Positions 17,443 to 25,529 of a stretch of 64,000 nucleotides of DNA are shown here, one piece after another. The notes below the pieces were generated by a model, which saw only the letters and a program-made list of their open reading frames with translations, had not been told where the DNA came from and did no database searches. Numbering within the stretch: position 1 is the first letter of the stretch; each line of letters opens with the position of its first letter. The stretch is from the NCBI GenBank assembly GCA_018613055.1, contig JAGGQZ010000009.1, forward strand, positions 335,539 to 399,538, written 5' to 3'. The DNA comes from Chryseobacterium sp. ISL-80. GTDB taxonomy: Bacteria > Bacillota > Bacilli > Bacillales > Cytobacillaceae. Both the position numbers and the translations under genes were made by a program.

Positions 17443-17997
17443 TATGCTTTTCTCCCGAATTATTTCAGTTTTAAATAAAAAAAGATTAAACGTGTAATTA
17501 GTCTACTATAGAAATTAACTAAAAATAATATCTAAAAATGTTCCAATTATTTGGGCCCATTTTCGGGTTCGTTCTTCTCTAGTTAGTCTTTAAAATACTT
17601 GATGCTCATTATTTTGTACCCACACACATTTACCTTTAAAAAGGCATCATTTCTAGGAACCAACTACACCCCATCAAAATATTTCTATATAATTATCTCA
17701 GCTTATCCATAGCTCCTTAAAAATAAAGGTAGTTCCAATAATCTGAATAACTTCTGTTATTGAGCTAGTTGATAATATTTGGTGAGGATTAGGAGCTCAA
17801 GCGTTAATGAAAGCCATGCTTTACGAAGTCTATAACGGTAGAAATTGTATATTGTAGATTAAAATATTGCAGTAAATATGAATTTCAAGAAATTGTTAAA
17901 ATGTTTCTTGATATTTTTCTTTTTGTGATGTGCATCACATTTCCGATAGGAGAACCCGGTTATGCTATCGGTGTAATCACATTAAGGGGGAATTCAG
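17443..17997. other. 555-base region with the right transposon edge
   Basis: AT-rich at first, then closer to host composition. It holds two similar motifs, TGTTCCAATTATTTG (17539) and TAGTTCCAATAATCTG (about 17730), a GGTTCC/TGTAG stretch near 17655-17668 and an orphan start: GGATTAGGAGCT then ATG at 17806 opening a 16-codon frame MKAMLYEVYNGRNCIL that resembles the beginning of a zinc-type dehydrogenase. The right end of the element lies somewhere here. The FNR promoter of the next gene (17924-17966) is intact. Confidence 0.55.
17924..17966 (+). promoter_or_regulatory. FNR-type class II promoter
   Basis: The palindrome TGTGA-TGTGCA-TCACA (17924-17939) is a perfect FNR/CRP-family site. A TATGCT -10 element lies at 17961-17966. 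With transcription starting about 7 bases later (17973), the palindrome centre falls at -41.5, the classical activating position. In Bacillus this sequence is the Fnr site, so the downstream propeller gene should be induced when oxygen is low. Confidence 0.8.
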
Positions 17998-19110
17998 ATG
18001 AAGCGAAGATCTTATTTTAGCGGAGTAAGTTTAGTGATAGCAGCAGGTATCTTTCTTGCCGGGTGTGGCAGTGAGTTGACAAAGGATAGTAAGGAAACAG
18101 TCGTTAAGGAAAAGCAGCAAGTCGAAGAGAAATCTCAACAAGCATCAAAAAAAGCCCAGCAAGACAAGTTTTATTTTACAGCCAATGAAGGTGGAACAAT
18201 CAGCAAGGTAAATGCTTTGAACAATGAGGTTGTTAAAACGATTCAAGCAGATGGGGTTGTCCATAATATTCAAGTGTCACCCGATGGAAAGACAGTTGCT
18301 GCTACGATCGTCCCGAGCATGGGGGCTCACGGAGGTAACGAGCATGATGATGGAGGACATGAAATGAAAATGAACGGTTCTGCACTTTTTTACGATACCG
18401 AAACGGATGAGTTACTGAAAGAAGTAGAAGTCGGTAGCCACCCAGCCCATGTTGTGTATACAGAGGATGGAAAATACGCCCTTGTCACAAACAATGAGGA
18501 TAATAATGTTTCCGTTATTGATACTGAAGACTACACTGTGGTCAATACAATAGGAACAGGGAAAGGCCCGCATGGCTTCAGGATATCAAGCGACAGCAAG
18601 CATGCTTATATAGCGAACATGGGCGAGGATTCCGTCAGTGTCATTAATCTCGAATCAATGAAAGAAGATCGCAAAATACAGGTAGGTGCCGCTCCGGTCA
18701 CGACAGGAATAAGCGCTGATGGGAAGACAATGGTAACAACGCTCAATGCTGAAAATGCTCTGGCAATTGTTGATCTTGAAAGTGGAAACATAGAGAAGGT
18801 AGGAGTCGGTATTGGCCCGGCTCAGGTATATCTTGATGCTAATGATCAATTTGCCTACGTGGCCAATCAGGGAACAGAGAGTAATCCTTCTAATAGCATA
18901 ACGATTGTTGATTTAAAATCAAAAGCAGCTATATCTACGATTGAAACCGGTAAAGGAGCACATGGTGTGGTGCTGAGTGAGGACAATAATACTGCGTACG
19001 TAACCAATATGTTCGAAAATACGGTAAGCATAATAGACCTTGTAACGAAAGAAGTAAAACAAACGATTCAAGTTGGAGAAGTCCCAAATGGAATCACGAT
19101 CATGAAGTAA
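17998..19110 (+). CDS. YVTN-family beta-propeller lipoprotein
   Basis: A 370-residue exported lipoprotein: signal peptide with lipobox LAGC (about residues 20-23), a charged linker, then repeating YVTN/YncE-type blades such as YALVTNNEDNNVSVIDTE, HAYIANMGEDSVSVINLE and TAYVTNMFENTVSIIDL, spaced about 42 residues apart. Such propellers bind partners or redox cofactors outside the membrane; some sit in nitrite or copper pathways. An inserted His/Met-rich segment (HGGNEHDDGGHEMKM, about 110-124) could bind copper. Preceded by an FNR-type promoter. AAGGGGG ribosome site. No enzymatic residues recognised. Confidence 0.88.
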   Translation: MKRRSYFSGVSLVIAAGIFLAGCGSELTKDSKETVVKEKQQVEEKSQQASKKAQQDKFYFTANEGGTISKVNALNNEVVKTIQADGVVHNIQVSPDGKTVAATIVPSMGAHGGNEHDDGGHEMKMNGSALFYDTETDELLKEVEVGSHPAHVVYTEDGKYALVTNNEDNNVSVIDTEDYTVVNTIGTGKGPHGFRISSDSKHAYIANMGEDSVSVINLESMKEDRKIQVGAAPVTTGISADGKTMVTTLNAENALAIVDLESGNIEKVGVGIGPAQVYLDANDQFAYVANQGTESNPSNSITIVDLKSKAAISTIETGKGAHGVVLSEDNNTAYVTNMFENTVSIIDLVTKEVKQTIQVGEVPNGITIMK

Positions 19111-19262
19111 TGGATGGATGCCGCGCCTCTTATCTTGGAGGGCGGCTTCTTGCATAAATTAATACAATTATTCGTCACATAAACTCGATTGTTTCTACAC
19201 ATTTGATTTATAGAATCATAATGAAAAAAAGGTTCCCCTCAGTAAAGGAGGCTTTGTAAACC

Positions 19263-19346
19263 ATGAACCAAGTAACACTGACTGAAGATGCAAGTAAAAT
19301 AATCAGGGAGATGATTGAAGCATTTGGTGAGAATTGCATAAAATGA
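19263..19346 (+). pseudogene. Truncated HesB/IscA-like fragment
   Basis: A good AAAGGAGG site and ATG open a 27-codon frame, MNQVTLTEDASKIIREMIEA..., matching the N-terminus of HesB/IscA iron-sulfur scaffold proteins (VTLTEEAxxxI). It stops before any of the conserved cysteines. A second short frame (40 codons) overlaps its stop as ATGA and runs into the next gene. Most likely a decayed gene; a functional micropeptide is possible but unsupported. Confidence 0.5.
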
Positions 19347-19451
19347 AATTCACAAACGCAGAAAATGATTGGGTGGCATTAATGAATTATAAACAAGAAG
19401 TCACGAGATGCAAGGAAGAATATTACGATAGGTCAATTGGGGAGAAGAAGA

Positions 19452-19988
19452 ATGTACAAGTATAAAAAAATCGTGCTGGTGGCAGCAATAGTTGTGTTAT
19501 TTGGAGGTTCAGTTTATATGATATCAGCCTTTGACAAAAATGCACAGTCTGTAACCCCTTCCATCGCTGAACAGGTGAAGGGGAAAAAAGAGGTGGCTGG
19601 ATTGAATCAAAAAGATGACAGCCTTACAAGAACTGATAGCCAAGGAGCTGTTGCCGTAAAAGCCACAATTATCCCGGATCAAAGCAATACCAAACAACTG
19701 GAGTTTGAGTTAGTGTTGAATACGCACTCGATCGATCTATCAAAATACAATATCACTAAAGCCTCCAAGATTGTTTTTGATGAAAGTGAAGAAAGCCAAG
19801 AATTCATATGGAAAGCATCGTCAGAGGATTCTCATCATATGAGCGGAATATTAACTTGGGCTGGACAAACGACTGTTGACTTCAAAGAGGTGAGCCTTAA
19901 ATTGGAGCAAATAGATAATGTACCAGTGAGAACGTTTAGCTGGACAAGTGAGGAAATTTACCAGTCCGACAAGGGGGGAGAACGGTGA
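19452..19988 (+). CDS. Membrane-anchored extracytoplasmic protein of unknown function
   Basis: A 178-residue protein with one N-terminal membrane helix (about 6-24) and a beta-rich outer domain (about 55-165) containing paired segments LEFELVLNTHSIDLSKYN and FKEVSLKLEQIDNVPVRTFSW. No family recognised; the domain looks immunoglobulin-like. Start at ATG 19452, 8 bases after GGGGAGA; an upstream TTG in frame overlaps that site. Its stop codon overlaps the GTG of the next gene (GTGA), so the two are translationally coupled, suggesting a shared membrane complex with the propeller. Confidence 0.7.
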   Translation: MYKYKKIVLVAAIVVLFGGSVYMISAFDKNAQSVTPSIAEQVKGKKEVAGLNQKDDSLTRTDSQGAVAVKATIIPDQSNTKQLEFELVLNTHSIDLSKYNITKASKIVFDESEESQEFIWKASSEDSHHMSGILTWAGQTTVDFKEVSLKLEQIDNVPVRTFSWTSEEIYQSDKGGER

Positions 19989-20983
19989 ATAAGAATCGGT
20001 TAATGGTATCGGGGGCAGCTATATTACTGCTGCTCTCCATTATTTACATAATAGGAATAAAGAATATTGACACAATGGTTGCCTATATTCCTAATGTCGA
20101 TGAAGGGACTATTTCTGTAATTGATACTAAAAAAGATAAGATCTTGAGAACACTTAAAGTAGACAATGTGCTGTCTGACGGGATCGAGTCTAGTAAAGAT
20201 GGCAAATGGATTTATGCTGGGAATTATAGTCGCGGAGAGCTATTGGTTATTGATTCTAAAACAGGGGAAATAGTAAAGAGAATTGACACAGGCAAAAACC
20301 TTCATGGCATTGATATGACTCCGGATGGGAAGTACTTGTACCTGGCGAGCGGGGACTTTAAGGCAGGAAAAGAATTCAACTATATAACTGTTGTAGCAAC
20401 GAACAGCCATAAAGTGGTCGCAGAAATCCCTACTACATCGAAAAGCCCGTCACATATCGATTTTAGCCGCGATGGAAGCCTGGCTTATGTCGCGAATATC
20501 CTTTCAAATGACATTACATTGATTAGCACGGAAACATTTAAAATCATCGCTACAATCCCAGTCGGCACCATCCCTAATGAGGTTGAGCCTTCAGCTGATG
20601 ATAAGTTTCTTTACGTAGCTAATGTTACAGATGGTACAGTATCTGTTATTGACTTAATAAACAGGAAAGAAATAGAAACAATAAAATCAGGAGAAGGGAC
20701 ACACGGTTTAGCTCTGTCGGCTGATGGTAAGTTTCTGTTTGCATCCAACCGGATGTCAAATGATCTCATTAAAGTTGAATTGGATTCTAATGAACTTAAG
20801 GGGAAAGTATTGACTGGGAAAACCGCAAATCATGTCTCATTAGTGCCAGGAACAGATAAACTCTATGTGACTAACAAGGATTCTAATGATTTAACGGTGG
20901 TAGATGCTAATACAATGAAAATTCTTTCAAAAATAAATCTTGGTAAGACTCCGCATGAAATCAGCTTTGCAATTGCAAAGTAA
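19985..20983 (+). CDS. Membrane-anchored YVTN-family beta-propeller
   Basis: A 332-residue protein with an N-terminal membrane helix (about 7-25) and no lipobox, followed by seven or so YVTN/YncE blades: VAYIPNVDEGTISVIDTK, LAYVANILSNDITLIST, FLYVANVTDGTVSVIDL, KLYVTNKDSNDLTVVDA. It is a paralogue of the lipoprotein propeller two genes upstream but anchored differently. GGGGGGAGA precedes the GTG start. Role unknown; probably a scaffold or redox partner at the cell surface. Confidence 0.85.
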   Translation: MNKNRLMVSGAAILLLLSIIYIIGIKNIDTMVAYIPNVDEGTISVIDTKKDKILRTLKVDNVLSDGIESSKDGKWIYAGNYSRGELLVIDSKTGEIVKRIDTGKNLHGIDMTPDGKYLYLASGDFKAGKEFNYITVVATNSHKVVAEIPTTSKSPSHIDFSRDGSLAYVANILSNDITLISTETFKIIATIPVGTIPNEVEPSADDKFLYVANVTDGTVSVIDLINRKEIETIKSGEGTHGLALSADGKFLFASNRMSNDLIKVELDSNELKGKVLTGKTANHVSLVPGTDKLYVTNKDSNDLTVVDANTMKILSKINLGKTPHEISFAIAK

Positions 20984-21059
20984 TAGAAAAAACCTTTAGC
21001 TAGAGTTGAATCCTTTATTTATTCTGTCAAGGGCCACTACGCAGAAATAAACCAAAATC

Positions 21060-21215
21060 TCTTTTGACTACAGCCTTTATATCATAACAATCCCTGCCAA
21101 GATAAAGGGGATTTTAAATCCCTTCCTCGCCAGAACAACAACTGCATTCAGCTCAGTTTCTGTTGTAGGGGTTATGCTATTAAAGGGGGCTAGCCTGATA
21201 GCCAACGCAATTTGA
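21060..21215 (+). pseudogene. Relic of the C-terminus of a CopA-type copper ATPase
   Basis: Plus-strand codons at about 21090-21212 read IPAKIKGILNPFLAR, then [14 protein letters not shown], clearly related to the end of the intact CopA in this window ([15 protein letters not shown], then [15 protein letters not shown]). No upstream part of the ATPase is present and there is no start codon. It shows that a second copA once stood here or that a duplication broke. Confidence 0.75.
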
Positions 21216-21401
21216 CTTCGACTGCCGGAAAGTGGCTGGAAAACTTCAGTTTTTCGTATAGAAAGAGGCCAATATCAACGACTCCGGTAAGTTTAGAAGA
21301 AGTTGCGAGGACTTAATCTAGTTAGGTTGCAACTAGAGAGGAAATCGGAAAAACACATTGGGGAAAGGCTATATATACCGCTTGAAGAAGGGACTGAAAG
21401 T

Positions 21402-21426
21402 AAAAAAGGAAGCCAGGTAGGCTTCC
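21402..21426 (-). terminator. Terminator of the multicopper oxidase gene
   Basis: On the minus strand, GGAAGCC/GGCTTCC with a 5-base loop followed by six T residues. Confidence 0.85.
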
Positions 21427-21479
21427 TCTTTGAAATCAGTTTCTTATTCTACATTTTAATGCTCTAACGGAAGAGGTTA

Positions 21480-23096
21480 TTATTCAGGTTTATTATTAGC
21501 ATCAGGATCTGGAGTGAAGTTTACTTTAAACCCATCATATTTAACCATATTCACCATTCCTGCAGTGGCATGATGCAAATCGTGACAATGGAATAGCCAG
21601 TTACCAGGATTATCTGCTTTAAATGCAACAACATATTCATCACCAGGTTTTAAATTAATCGTATCTTTCATGATTGGAGCACCTTCTACAGGTTTTCCAT
21701 TTTTGCTAAGAACCTGGAAGAAGTGACCATGCAAGTGCATAGGATGGTCATCCATCATAGAATTGTTGGTCAGTGTTACTTTAACAAGATCGCCTTCCTT
21801 GACATTTATGCTATCAGTTTCTGGGAAAGTTTTGCCGTTAATCGTATAGGCCATTTCTTTGCCATCCATCGCTGTGTTTAAATCCATTTTATATTCAGTA
21901 TCATATTTTTGATCCAGTGAGAATTTACCCTTTTCAGGACCCCCATAATTCATAAAGGAAAATTCAGGTAAATTTTCAGACTGGTTAGATTTGTCAGACG
22001 AATTAGTAGAGTTTTCATATTGAATTTTTGTCTTCATTCCACTTGATCCTTCCATATCTCCGTGGCACTCTATGAACCATTCTCCGGGGTTATTTGCTGT
22101 AAACTCAATGTCATATCTCTCACCTGGTGCTATAGCAATCACTTGATTGTTTATTTCTTTTGGTTCATTTAGTTCTTGTCCGTCAATTGCTGCGACTTTA
22201 AAGTCATGGCCATGCAGGTGGATTTTATGAGACATATACCCTACATTGACAAGACGAATTCTGACCTTTTCTCCTTCTTTGACCTTTAATGGTTCAATGC
22301 TGTTACCGCTTTTGCCATTTATCGTAAAGATATCGTAAGCACTCATATCATGGCCCATTTCTTCCATTCCATCCATGCTATCATTCTCATTTGACCCCAT
22401 ATCGCCGTGATCCATGCCACCTGAATCAGTTTCTTTATCACTGTCCTTGTCTGAACCCATATTACCGTGGTCCATTCCTTCCATGCTGGACTTACCTTCT
22501 GCAGGGTTGCTCATCCACTCGTCAAGCATAAGGGTATAATCACGATCATAAGACTTATCATTTGGTTCTACAATAAATGAACCGTAAAGCCCTTTATCCA
22601 TTTGTTCAACAGCATTTTGATGGGTATGGTACATATACGTTCCTGGATCTTCAGGGATAAATTCATATGTGAAGCTTTCACCTGGCTGGACTGCATTTTG
22701 TGTCACACCAGGGATGCCATCCATTTCATTTGGCACTGTAATTCCATGCCAGTGTATAGAGATTGGTTCATTCAGTTCATTTTTAAGATTGATTTTTAAT
22801 TTCTCTCCTTGCTTTACCCGAATTTGGGAGCCGGGTACAGAGCCATTGAAAGTAAGTGCTTTTACGCTAACATCCTCATTTAGCTGGTGCTTGGCTTCTT
22901 TGGCAATAATATTTATTTTATTGCCAGTAAGTGTTTCAGTAACGTTTGCTGTTTGTAGACCTTCTATATTTTCTTTTACTTCAGAGCTAGGTTCTTCTTC
23001 CATGTTTTTATGATCCATTTCACTCATACTGCTACTGGAACAGGCAGCAATAAAAAGGGTGGAAAAAATGAGAATTGAAAGTAACTTTAATTTCAT
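21480..23096 (-). CDS. Multicopper oxidase lipoprotein
   Basis: A 538-residue surface lipoprotein that probably oxidises Cu(I) or other substrates with O2. Signal peptide with lipobox IAAC (about 16-19). All four copper-binding segments are present: HWHG, YHTH, the HPMHLHG block and HCHDLHH near the C-terminus. A Met/His/Asp-rich insertion in the middle (GMDHGNMGS, GMDHGDMGS, MEEMGHDM) resembles the Cu(I)-binding loops of CueO-type copper oxidases. The start is the ATG at 23096 after TGGAGG; an upstream extension to 23210 has no ribosome site. Divergent from the Rieske gene. Confidence 0.93.
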   Translation of the reverse strand: MKLKLLSILIFSTLFIAACSSSSMSEMDHKNMEEEPSSEVKENIEGLQTANVTETLTGNKINIIAKEAKHQLNEDVSVKALTFNGSVPGSQIRVKQGEKLKINLKNELNEPISIHWHGITVPNEMDGIPGVTQNAVQPGESFTYEFIPEDPGTYMYHTHQNAVEQMDKGLYGSFIVEPNDKSYDRDYTLMLDEWMSNPAEGKSSMEGMDHGNMGSDKDSDKETDSGGMDHGDMGSNENDSMDGMEEMGHDMSAYDIFTINGKSGNSIEPLKVKEGEKVRIRLVNVGYMSHKIHLHGHDFKVAAIDGQELNEPKEINNQVIAIAPGERYDIEFTANNPGEWFIECHGDMEGSSGMKTKIQYENSTNSSDKSNQSENLPEFSFMNYGGPEKGKFSLDQKYDTEYKMDLNTAMDGKEMAYTINGKTFPETDSINVKEGDLVKVTLTNNSMMDDHPMHLHGHFFQVLSKNGKPVEGAPIMKDTINLKPGDEYVVAFKADNPGNWLFHCHDLHHATAGMVNMVKYDGFKVNFTPDPDANNKPE

Positions 23097-23304
23097 AGCT
23101 GTATACCTCCAGAAATTTTTTAAGGAAATCATAATACAAATAAATGCAGAAATTATGGATGAAAAATTCATTTCTTTTTTTGAAAAGGTTATTAGGGCAA
23201 GACTTACCATGAAAATTTTGAATAGGTATTTTTTTAGTAATCAATAATAAGAAATTTCTGCAAAAAGTAATGTTAAGATTGGTCCTAAATAGGAGGTGGC
23301 GAAT

Positions 23305-23778
23305 ATGAATAGTTTGAATAGGAGAACATTTATAGCTAAAACGCTCAAAGGGACTGCAGGAGTAATGGCCATTTCAATTCTTCCGCTTGGGTTAACAGCA
23401 TGCAACAATAAGACAAGGGTAGATACAAGTTCAATGGCCAGCCTTGGGCCTATCAGTGAATTGGAAAAGGGTGAATTCCCTAAGAAAGTACCTTATAAAA
23501 CAACCGTACAAGATGCATGGGTTGAACAGAAGATGGAAGGCTTTGTATACGTCAATAAAAATAAAAATGAGGACTCTTTAATAATTATGTCGCCTGTATG
23601 TACACACCTAGGGTGTATTGCTGGGAATGCAGAGCAGGACATGAAAGAAGAAGGAGTAGCGTTTTATTGTCCTTGTCATGGAGGAGAATATGACGAATTT
23701 GGTGTGAATATTGGAGGACCCCCTCCCAGGCCACTGGATATTTTTAAGCGTTTGTCCAGGATGGCATTGTCTATATAG
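23305..23778 (+). CDS. Tat-exported Rieske 2Fe-2S lipoprotein, C-terminus frameshifted
   Basis: A 157-residue protein with a twin-arginine signal (NRRTFIAK), a lipobox LTAC and a Rieske domain: CTHLGC and CPCHGGEYDE supply the two Cys and two His ligands of the cluster. It is a close paralogue of the protein at 61521-62021. Compared with that copy, the last residues are out of frame: after PRPLDIF the reading frame changes and stops at 23778, whereas the +1 frame continues as VYIAILSPTKRN to 23807. A one-base deletion near 23741 explains it. The cluster motifs are intact, so it may still work. Start ATG at 23305 after AGGAGG. Confidence 0.85.
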   Translation: MNSLNRRTFIAKTLKGTAGVMAISILPLGLTACNNKTRVDTSSMASLGPISELEKGEFPKKVPYKTTVQDAWVEQKMEGFVYVNKNKNEDSLIIMSPVCTHLGCIAGNAEQDMKEEGVAFYCPCHGGEYDEFGVNIGGPPPRPLDIFKRLSRMALSI

Positions 23779-23807
23779 CTATTTTAAGTCCGACCAAACG
23801 GAATTAA

Positions 23808-24210
23808 TCTATAATGAATTGAAGTCTTATTTCATGTTGTTCTAATAAAAAAAAGAGCGAAAACAAGAAGATATCCAGTGTCCTATTATTTTTGATTTGG
23901 TCCATGATTGTGGGAGTGGTAGGCTTATTGAGTATATTATTTAGGTAAAGCTGATTTAGAGTTGAAAGTAGTTTTGTGTTTAAGATAAACAAAGTTTTCG
24001 GAAAGGAATCTTTATTGGAAGTTAAAAGCCCTGCTTTAAACATGGGCTTTTTAATTTTCTTTTGTTTGGTTGCTTGTACCAGAGTGTGTATATGCTTGTC
24101 TAAAACTTAAGGTTATAGAAAGAGGGCGTTTTTTTCTCATATTTTCTTGCGCATCCTCATTCAATTTAATTCATTATAGAGGACCGTTAATTTAGAAAGG
24201 AATAATTTTT
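23808..24210. other. About 400-base gap with a start-less small membrane frame
   Basis: Plus-strand codons at about 23853-23947 read KKKSENKK, then ISSVLLFLIWSMIVGVVGLLSILFR to a stop, a convincing single-helix membrane peptide, but no usable start codon or ribosome site precedes it. The rest is AT-rich without features. A remnant is more likely than a gene. Confidence 0.4.
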
Positions 24211-24861
24211 ATGAACTTATTTATGAGGCACATGATTGTTGGATTGACAAGCAGTATTCTAGTCTACCTATTCTTAATTAGCCGATCTGAATGGAATTCC
24301 ATGCATGCTTGGAATAGAGCTTATGCTGATGTATCGCTTATCCTTCTCTTCATAACCATTTTGATCGGTCCATTAAGTAAATTGAATAACCTATTTATTC
24401 GCTTTTTATCATGGAGAAGGGAGTTAGGGATTTGGTGTTCCAACATGGCTTTACTACACGTTTATGTACTATTACAGGGATGGTTTTACTGGGAACCGAT
24501 AAGACTAATCATTGGCGTTAACCAAGAAACTGGCCAGCTTTCGTTTGATCCGGGTTTCACCCTCGCCAACCTAGTTGGTGCTATGGGATTAGCTTACTTA
24601 TTTCTGCTTGCTTTAATATCAAATAATTATGCAATAAAAGTATTAGGGAGAAGGAGTTGGGACTACCTCCAAAAGAAAAGTGGGACACTTTATATTCTAG
24701 TAGTATTGCACACTGCATTTTTTCTCTTCTTTTTTAGATTAGGCAGTTATAATTGGGTACAAAAGCCTTTTTTGGTAACCGTAACAGTTATTTTCATGCT
24801 GCAATGGGCTGTTTTTATTCGAAGCGTCTACCAAAGCAAAAATAGAAGGAAAATAGAATAG
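24211..24861 (+). CDS. Ferric-reductase-like transmembrane haem protein (YedZ/MsrQ-like)
   Basis: A 216-residue protein with about six membrane helices of the ferric_reduct type, which carry b-type haem between helices. Likely haem ligands are histidines in LLHVYVLLQGW (about residue 84) and VVLHTAFFLFFF (about 171). Such proteins pass electrons from quinol or a flavoprotein to an exported partner; the Tat-exported Rieske protein upstream is an obvious candidate. GAAAGGAA precedes the ATG. No flavin or NAD(P)H domain is fused. Confidence 0.8.
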   Translation: MNLFMRHMIVGLTSSILVYLFLISRSEWNSMHAWNRAYADVSLILLFITILIGPLSKLNNLFIRFLSWRRELGIWCSNMALLHVYVLLQGWFYWEPIRLIIGVNQETGQLSFDPGFTLANLVGAMGLAYLFLLALISNNYAIKVLGRRSWDYLQKKSGTLYILVVLHTAFFLFFFRLGSYNWVQKPFLVTVTVIFMLQWAVFIRSVYQSKNRRKIE

Positions 24862-25035
24862 AGTTCTATTGGGGATTATTGGATATAACTTGCTTTGTGA
24901 TTGTATCATCACTTTATTTATAAATCGGAGCGTTAATGCGAGCATCTTGAAAAATATGCATTTTATATGCAGTTTATTTACTTAATGCAAGGGTAACCTA
25001 TCAAATGAAAGGAAAAAAACAGAAAGGGAGATTAC

Positions 25036-25362
25036 ATGTATAACCAAACTTATGAACAGTGTATTCAGGCTTGCCTTGAATGTATGGAGGCTTGTAATGT
25101 TTGCTATGATGCGTGTTTCCATGAAGAAGACTTAAAAATGATGGCAGAATGTATAAGAATGGATCGGGAATGCGCAGACATTTGTGCTTTCGCTGCCAAA
25201 TCTATGCAATCAAACAGTCCTTTTGTAAAACAGATCTGCCAGTTATGTGCTGATATTTGCCAGGCTTGCGGAAACGAATGCAAGAAGCATTCACATGAAC
25301 ACTGTCAAAAATGTGCTGAGGCTTGCTTTAAATGTGCAGAAGCATGCCGGCAAATGGTATAG
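25036..25362 (+). CDS. Four-helix-bundle copper-storage protein (Csp/YhjQ-like, DUF326)
   Basis: A 108-residue cytosolic protein (no signal) packed with cysteines, about 19 by my count, in CxxxC spacing along four amphipathic helices: CIQACLECMEACNVCYDAC, CIRMDRECADIC, CQLCADICQACGNEC, CQKCAEACFKCAEAC. Csp proteins fill the bundle core with many Cu(I) ions. Lack of a signal makes it Csp3-like. AAAGGGAG precedes the ATG and a terminator follows 5 bases after the stop. Fits the surrounding copper island. Confidence 0.92.
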   Translation: MYNQTYEQCIQACLECMEACNVCYDACFHEEDLKMMAECIRMDRECADICAFAAKSMQSNSPFVKQICQLCADICQACGNECKKHSHEHCQKCAEACFKCAEACRQMV

Positions 25363-25367
25363 TAACC

Positions 25368-25396
25368 AAAAAACAGACACTTGGTGTCTGTTTTTT
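25368..25396 (+). terminator. Intrinsic terminator of the csp gene
   Basis: Thirteen-base-pair stem AAAAAACAGACAC/GTGTCTGTTTTTT with a 3-base loop. Confidence 0.9.
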
Positions 25397-25529
25397 GTCT
25401 TCAAGATGTCTGAATTCCGACATGCCGGCAAAGCCCTTACCCTAAAAGTCTACATGGAAATCTAGTCTATTATTCTATTTCCGGTCATATAAATCGAGTA
25501 AGTTGATAGTTATAGAACGGAGTGAGCAA

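Larger units (their letters stand above)
7260..17920. mobile_element. Tn7-like transposon carrying a Pycsar defence cassette (limits approximate)
   Basis: The block contains, in order, a minus-strand cyclase/membrane-effector pair (cargo), a small unknown gene, tnsA, tnsB, tnsC, two tniQ-type genes and an inactive tyrosine-recombinase-like gene. Base composition is visibly more AT-rich than both flanks. TnsA+TnsB+TnsC+TniQ is the defining core of Tn7-like elements, in which TnsA and TnsB cut and join the ends, TnsC is the AAA+ regulator and TniQ chooses the target. The coordinates only bracket the element: it starts after the flavin reductase terminator and ends before the FNR promoter at 17924. 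Target-site duplication not identified. Confidence 0.9.
20984..21479. other. 496-base region with a copA relic and a terminator
   Basis: Contains a fragment of a copper-ATPase gene (21060-21215), then about 190 bases with no coding potential, then a strong terminator for the minus-strand multicopper oxidase. Confidence 0.6.

Noticed and set aside
17924..17939. CRP-cAMP site or link to the Pycsar cyclic nucleotide
   Set aside because: Bacilli lack classical CRP-cAMP control; in Bacillus the same sequence is the Fnr site. No evidence connects it to the cyclase 10 kb away.
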